DNA of 64,000 nucleotides, taken from contig NZ_CP107036.1 in NCBI RefSeq assembly GCF_029542085.1, positions 3,844,001 through 3,908,000 on the forward strand, in the 5' to 3' direction. Position 1 is the first letter of the stretch, and each line of letters begins with the position of its first letter. The position numbers were made by a program, and so were the translations under genes. The stretch is from Sphingobacterium sp. ML3W. GTDB lineage: Bacteria; Bacteroidota; Bacteroidia; Sphingobacteriales; Sphingobacteriaceae. Below, in pieces: positions 60,154 through 64,000 of this stretch. Under the pieces are notes generated by a model. That model saw only the letters and a program-made list of their open reading frames with translations, ran no database searches and was not told where the DNA came from.

Positions 60154-61491
60154 TTAGTTCAAAGATGCTGTAACTTGTACGCTATCCTTTTTTACATTAG
60201 CCGTCTTACCACTGAATTCCTTTTGTAGGTCTTCAGTAAAATATTTGTTTTGTTTAGCTAACCACTCTTTATATTGTGCCTCAGTTACAACCACCACTTT
60301 CTTTTGCATGTTCCAGTGAGCAGATCCACAGATCTTGTTACATAACATCACAAAATCATAGTTGTAGTCTCCCAAACGATCACGCATTTCTTCTGTTGTT
60401 ACAGTAGGTGTGAATTGGAAATAGTTGGTCATTCCTGGTACCGCATTGATCTGAACACGGAAATCTGGAATAAAGAAAGAGTGAATAATATCTTTTGAAA
60501 CGATATGGAAACGAACTGGTTTGTTTACAGGTAACCAAATCTCAGAACCTTGAATATCATCCCATGAATTTTTATCATTAAAATCGATACCGTAAGGATT
60601 TGTTGGCGTCGTCATTTTGTAATTACGTTTACCAATAACGCCGTCTGTACCAGGGTAACGCACATTCCATTGGAACTGCTCGCCCAATACCTCAATTTGT
60701 AATGCAGATTTTTGAAGATCCTCAGGAACATTTGTAATTGATCTCCAAGTAAAGAAACCGAACAATACCAATACTGTCAAAACTACAGCAGGAACGATTG
60801 TCCAAAGCTTCTCAATCGCATTGTTATGCGGATAATAATACGCTTGACGTTTTGCACGCATACGGTACAAAAATGTAAAAGTCATCAACAAAATATGTGT
60901 AATAACCAATACAAATGTTGTAATTGCAGTCGTGATGATAAACATGGTATCAATACGTTCACCATGTTCAGTTACCGCAGATCTCCAATATGCGGCACCC
61001 CAATGTACGTATGACCAGTAAACACCGTAAAGAAATACAACCAAGAAGATAAACAACAATGCCGATTGGAATGTGTTATTCGCAAATGGATTGTATCTAC
61101 CATTCATTTTTCGTGTCAATTCGTAGATCGAAAGTACCTTGCCAATAACAGCAACGATTGTACAAATGACTAAGAATAATAACACATAGTATGTGAAGTT
61201 TTTATAAACCTGAGGGTCTATTTGCTTCACTTCTTCAACAGCAGGAGCAGCTGCGCCAGCTTCTGTAGTAGAGCTAGCAGATGCAACAGCAGCAGTACCT
61301 GCTGCCGCTGTTGTATCTTTTGCAACCGAATCCGTTGCTGCAGGGGCAGCTACTGCTGTAGTTGCCGCTTTAGCAGAATCAGATGCTACTGTATCTTGTT
61401 GACTTGCAAGAATAGGATTTGCAAAAAGCAGCCCTAGTGCAAGCACAAAACCCGAGATGGATTTGAATCTATTATTTAATTTAAAGCTCAT
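60154..61491 (-). CDS. coxB: Cytochrome c oxidase subunit II
   Basis: A 445-residue subunit II. After a signal peptide (about 1-30) comes a long Ala/Thr-rich segment (about 35-90), then three to four membrane helices where most subunits have two, and the CuA domain. The CuA ligands are FMLCNKICGSAHWNMQ-like (C..C..H..M in order), with Lys instead of the common Glu between the two cysteines. The protein passes electrons from cytochrome c to CoxA. ATG 61491 (MSFKLNNRFKSI) is the start; upstream codons are not part of the family. Confidence 0.92.
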   Translation of the reverse strand: MSFKLNNRFKSISGFVLALGLLFANPILASQQDTVASDSAKAATTAVAAPAATDSVAKDTTAAAGTAAVASASSTTEAGAAAPAVEEVKQIDPQVYKNFTYYVLLFLVICTIVAVIGKVLSIYELTRKMNGRYNPFANNTFQSALLFIFLVVFLYGVYWSYVHWGAAYWRSAVTEHGERIDTMFIITTAITTFVLVITHILLMTFTFLYRMRAKRQAYYYPHNNAIEKLWTIVPAVVLTVLVLFGFFTWRSITNVPEDLQKSALQIEVLGEQFQWNVRYPGTDGVIGKRNYKMTTPTNPYGIDFNDKNSWDDIQGSEIWLPVNKPVRFHIVSKDIIHSFFIPDFRVQINAVPGMTNYFQFTPTVTTEEMRDRLGDYNYDFVMLCNKICGSAHWNMQKKVVVVTEAQYKEWLAKQNKYFTEDLQKEFSGKTANVKKDSVQVTASLN

Positions 61492-61534
61492 TTCTTTTAT
61501 AACGTTTTTACGTAACCTTCCTTTAAAAGTGAAA

Positions 61535-62770
61535 CTATATTTGGTGATGCAAACTCTCATCCAAGAAAGGATGATTTTTAGGCACCAAGGCTTGTTTACT
61601 CAATTTGTTCATCACTAAGAATACAAACAAACCTAAGAAACCAAGTGCAGTTCCGATTTCAATGATACCAAATCCTCTATGTTCAGCAACAGTACCAGGC
61701 ATGATCATGATGTAATAATCTAGCCAGTGACCTGCCAACAATAGAATCGCTACGAACAACATAACATTTTGTTTACGTTTAGCATCGCGATCCACTAATA
61801 GTAACAATGGTGCCACAAAGTTAATGATAATACTCAACCAAAACCAAGGTTTGTATTCAGGTTCCCAACGTTTGTAGAAATAAACTGTTTCCTCAGGAAT
61901 GTTTGAATACCAAATCAACATGAATTGTGCAAACCAAACATAAGTCCAGAAGATGGAGAAACCGAACATCAATTTACCCAAATCGTGTAAATGATTTTCG
62001 TTTACCCAGTTCATATAACCTGCTTTCTTCAATACAACAACGATAATCGTGATACAACAGATACCACTTACCCACATTGCTGCAAAGTTGTACCAACCAA
62101 ACATTGTAGAAAACCAGTGTGCCTCTAAGGACATGATGGTATCGAAAGACCAGATTGGTGTAGTAAAACCGAAGATAACCAAGAAGATTGCAGACAATTT
62201 GAATGATTTCTTGTAAGAAGCCAAACCGCCTTCTAAATCCTCTTTATAAGAAAGTTTCGCAAAAATAACTGCAAAAATGCTATATAGTCCCATAAATACA
62301 ACTTGACGGATCAAGAAGAAAGGAACATTTAAATAAGCAGATTTACCTGCGATAATAGGGTCGTAATTTGCATTATTAGGGTCAGTAAGACCATCTGCAT
62401 GCCAATGGTGATACAAGTTATGTGTAGTCAAACCTAAGCCTACAATAACCAATAAAATCAATGATGCAATTGGTAAAACACCCGCCATAGCTTGAGGTAT
62501 ACGTACCAGACCTGCAGACCATGCAGACTGTGTTACATATTGCAAAGCAACAAAGAATGTTCCTGCTGCACAAACACATGTAAAGTAATAACCCATCAAT
62601 AACAAGTTGGCGTATGTACGCTCTACAGTAACGTGATCGCCCGAAAGCAACCCCATAGCTACAGCAGCTACGCCTAGTACAACAGCGATAATACTGAACA
62701 TTTTAGCTTTGCCAGCAAACTCGTATCGCTCGTTGAAATTATAATCGTGATGATGACTGTGAGTTCCCAT
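61535..62770 (-). CDS. actF: Alternative complex III subunit ActF
   Basis: A 411-residue ten-helix protein with a His-rich N-terminus (GTHSHHHDYNFNERYEF). The NrfD/ActF-like fold shows in LLLMGYYFTCVCAAGTFFVALQYV and IWSFDTIMSLEAHWFSTMFGWYNFAAMW. ActF is one of the two membrane quinol-site subunits of the quinol:cytochrome c oxidoreductase that replaces the bc1 complex in Bacteroidota. It sits between actE and coxB, the usual order. Confidence 0.93.
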   Translation of the reverse strand: MGTHSHHHDYNFNERYEFAGKAKMFSIIAVVLGVAAVAMGLLSGDHVTVERTYANLLLMGYYFTCVCAAGTFFVALQYVTQSAWSAGLVRIPQAMAGVLPIASLILLVIVGLGLTTHNLYHHWHADGLTDPNNANYDPIIAGKSAYLNVPFFLIRQVVFMGLYSIFAVIFAKLSYKEDLEGGLASYKKSFKLSAIFLVIFGFTTPIWSFDTIMSLEAHWFSTMFGWYNFAAMWVSGICCITIIVVVLKKAGYMNWVNENHLHDLGKLMFGFSIFWTYVWFAQFMLIWYSNIPEETVYFYKRWEPEYKPWFWLSIIINFVAPLLLLVDRDAKRKQNVMLFVAILLLAGHWLDYYIMIMPGTVAEHRGFGIIEIGTALGFLGLFVFLVMNKLSKQALVPKNHPFLDESLHHQI

Positions 62771-62789
62771 TTATATATCTGATGTTAGA

Positions 62790-63419
62790 TTATTTCTTTT
62801 GTAATTCGTGAACATACATAACAACTTTCCATCTCTCTTCTGGAGACAATTGAGATGCATGCGATCCCATGGAGTTATGTCCATAATAAATCGTATGGTA
62901 AATCTTACCATCTGTCAAGTCAGCCATGAAACCACCTCTTGAAGAGTTCGCTTTATCCGTTCTGTGATAAGATGGTGGCGGCGGAAAGTTCTCTAATTGA
63001 CGAGTACCTCTAGAATCAGTTACACTACGATCTTTCGTAAGAGGTCCATCCCCTTTACCTTCTACCCCGTGACATACTGAACAGTACGTAGTAAATAAAG
63101 CCTTACCTTTTTCAAGGTTTTCAGCATTAACAAGCAAAGGGTTTTTCACTTCAGCACCAGCACGTACATAATCCTCTAATGTATTGGCATACTCAAAACG
63201 AGTGAAACCAATTGGGTCTGTACCTTTAGGAGGTGCCTGTGCTGTTTTTCCATCAGCAAAATTCGCATTGGGCTGATCCGGATTGAAAGCAAGCGGATCG
63301 TACATGTTACGGGAAAATTCCAAACCTGTACTACGAGTCGTTTTGTCACCACAAGAAGAAACAAGTGCTGTCAATGCTACAGCTGCGCATACAGTTCCAA
63401 GTAAATTCTTCTTATTCAT
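62790..63419 (-). CDS. actE: Alternative complex III subunit ActE (monoheme cytochrome c lipoprotein)
   Basis: A 209-residue lipoprotein with lipobox LVSSC (Cys about 23) and one heme-binding motif CSVCH in TTYCSVCHGVEGKGDGPL. The axial Met is likely in NSMGSHASQLSPEERW. It carries electrons within complex III. It begins inside the end of actD (8-base overlap) and ends 19 bases before actF. Confidence 0.93.
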   Translation of the reverse strand: MNKKNLLGTVCAAVALTALVSSCGDKTTRSTGLEFSRNMYDPLAFNPDQPNANFADGKTAQAPPKGTDPIGFTRFEYANTLEDYVRAGAEVKNPLLVNAENLEKGKALFTTYCSVCHGVEGKGDGPLTKDRSVTDSRGTRQLENFPPPPSYHRTDKANSSRGGFMADLTDGKIYHTIYYGHNSMGSHASQLSPEERWKVVMYVHELQKK

Positions 63420-63948
63420 AGCTAACATATTTTCTATCATTGTACTTAACTTCAACAGCACCGGCTTCTTTCAATAAGCTATCGATCAAAGCGTGGTCTG
63501 CATTTTCTTTGGCATCTACTGCAAGGATGAAACGGTCATCTGTCGCTCTTAGGTCCATCACGCGAGGTGTACGTCCCGGGAACAAGTGGTTACGGAAGAA
63601 AAATGTAGCAACCATTCCCAAAGCACACAATAAGATCGTAACCTCAAATGTTACTGGAACAAAGTTTGGCATTGCAAATGATGGTTTACCACCGACATTC
63701 ATCGGCCAATCGTATACCATGGTATAATACAACAAACTAAAACCTAATGTCGTTCCTAATGCTCCAAAGCAAAATGCTGCGATAGGCAAGCGAGAAGGTC
63801 TTACACCTAACTTCGCTTCGATGCCGTGGATAGGCATCGGAGTAAAGCAGTCATAAATACTTATATTGTTTGCTTGCAATTTGTCGATCCCATGCATCAT
63901 GTCATCCGGATCCGCAAAACTACCTAATATATATTTTGTATTGCTCAT
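63412..63948 (-). CDS. actD: Alternative complex III subunit ActD (DUF3341)
   Basis: A 178-residue membrane protein. The N-terminal domain YILGSFADPDDMMHGIDKLQ and YDCFTPMPIHGIEAKLGVRPSRLP is the DUF3341 signature. Two membrane helices follow (about 57-77 and 102-121), then a C-terminal domain with DDRFILAVDAK. It is a structural subunit of the oxidoreductase. Confidence 0.94.
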   Translation of the reverse strand: MSNTKYILGSFADPDDMMHGIDKLQANNISIYDCFTPMPIHGIEAKLGVRPSRLPIAAFCFGALGTTLGFSLLYYTMVYDWPMNVGGKPSFAMPNFVPVTFEVTILLCALGMVATFFFRNHLFPGRTPRVMDLRATDDRFILAVDAKENADHALIDSLLKEAGAVEVKYNDRKYVSYE

Positions 63949-63954
63949 TGCTGA

Positions 63955-64000
63955 TTATTTTCTAACTGATAATTCTTTAATCTCTTCTTCTGTCACTGAA
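63955..64000 (-). CDS. actC: Alternative complex III subunit ActC (C-terminal end only)
   Basis: Only the last 15 codons are in the window (ending SVTEEEIKELSVRK). Identity as actC is inferred from the conserved order actC-actD-actE-actF and not from the fragment itself. Confidence 0.6.
   Translation of the reverse strand, partial: SVTEEEIKELSVRK

Noticed and set aside
61222..61437. Cys/Arg-rich plus-strand frame opposite coxB
   Set aside because: Mirror of the Ala/Thr-rich low-complexity segment of CoxB.

Overview
The window looks like a low-GC Bacteroidota chromosome, most likely Sphingobacteriaceae and probably Sphingobacterium. I infer this from protein character (alternative complex III plus cytochrome c oxidase cluster, OstA-like, DUF4834-type, SusC-like and BlaR1/M56 proteins), from the near absence of Shine-Dalgarno sequences, and from about twenty matches to the Bacteroidota -7 promoter element TAnnTTTG just upstream of genes. 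No transposase, phage, CRISPR array or tRNA was seen. Almost everything is core chromosome.

Layout. 1-4.2 kb: end of lolD (-), then sucC, asnS and a tsaC/Sua5-type gene (+). 4.2-4.6 kb: a gene-free stretch packed with DnaA-box-like nonamers, my candidate oriC. 4.6-9.6 kb (-): SRPBCC protein, Crp-type regulator, DciA-like DUF721 protein, recF, two small membrane proteins, tilS. 9.7-15.4 kb: OstA-like protein (+), rdgB (-), a small secreted protein (+), a possible HolD-like protein and a deoxyhypusine-synthase-like enzyme (-). 15.5-21 kb (-): an unusual unit, dipeptide epimerase, a 36-residue membrane peptide, a 50-bp perfect palindrome, blaI, a BlaR1-type M56 protein fused to a murein amidase domain, and an outer-membrane barrel. 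21.2-27.3 kb: gltB-gltD. 27.4-38.4 kb: phytase-like esterase lipoprotein (-), a 1015-residue VIT/vWA protein (+), EamA transporter, LptF/G permease and tgt (-), glycosyltransferase-rsmG (+), two hypotheticals (-). 38.8-44.6 kb: dprA, an MHS-type transporter with a coupled small membrane protein, the SRP RNA gene, accD, a small HExxH protein, a MerR regulator and a DUF488 protein. 44.7-52.5 kb: phosphodiesterase-trmN6 (-), a secreted protein (+), mutS (-), TlpA-like protein and mtgA (+). 52.6-64 kb (-): a long respiratory operon running in from beyond the right edge: actC (partial), actD, actE, actF, coxB, coxA, ctaA, cyoE, two subunit III genes, subunit IV, an SCO-like protein, a DUF420 protein and a hypothetical.

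How they work together. The right-hand operon encodes quinol:cytochrome c oxidoreductase, the cytochrome oxidase that receives its electrons, and heme A synthesis and assembly factors. The blaI unit reads as a cell-wall-fragment sensor: a repressor, a membrane protease with an extracytoplasmic amidase fold, an outer-membrane channel, and next door the epimerase that handles L-Ala-D-Glu from murein peptides.

The points I would look at first are the candidate oriC, the BlaR1-amidase fusion with its palindrome, and a recurring arrangement in which a TAnnTTTG element ends 3-6 nt before the start codon (lolD, sucC, recF, tilS, ostA-like, rdgB, glycosyltransferase, trmN6), which predicts leaderless or nearly leaderless mRNAs.
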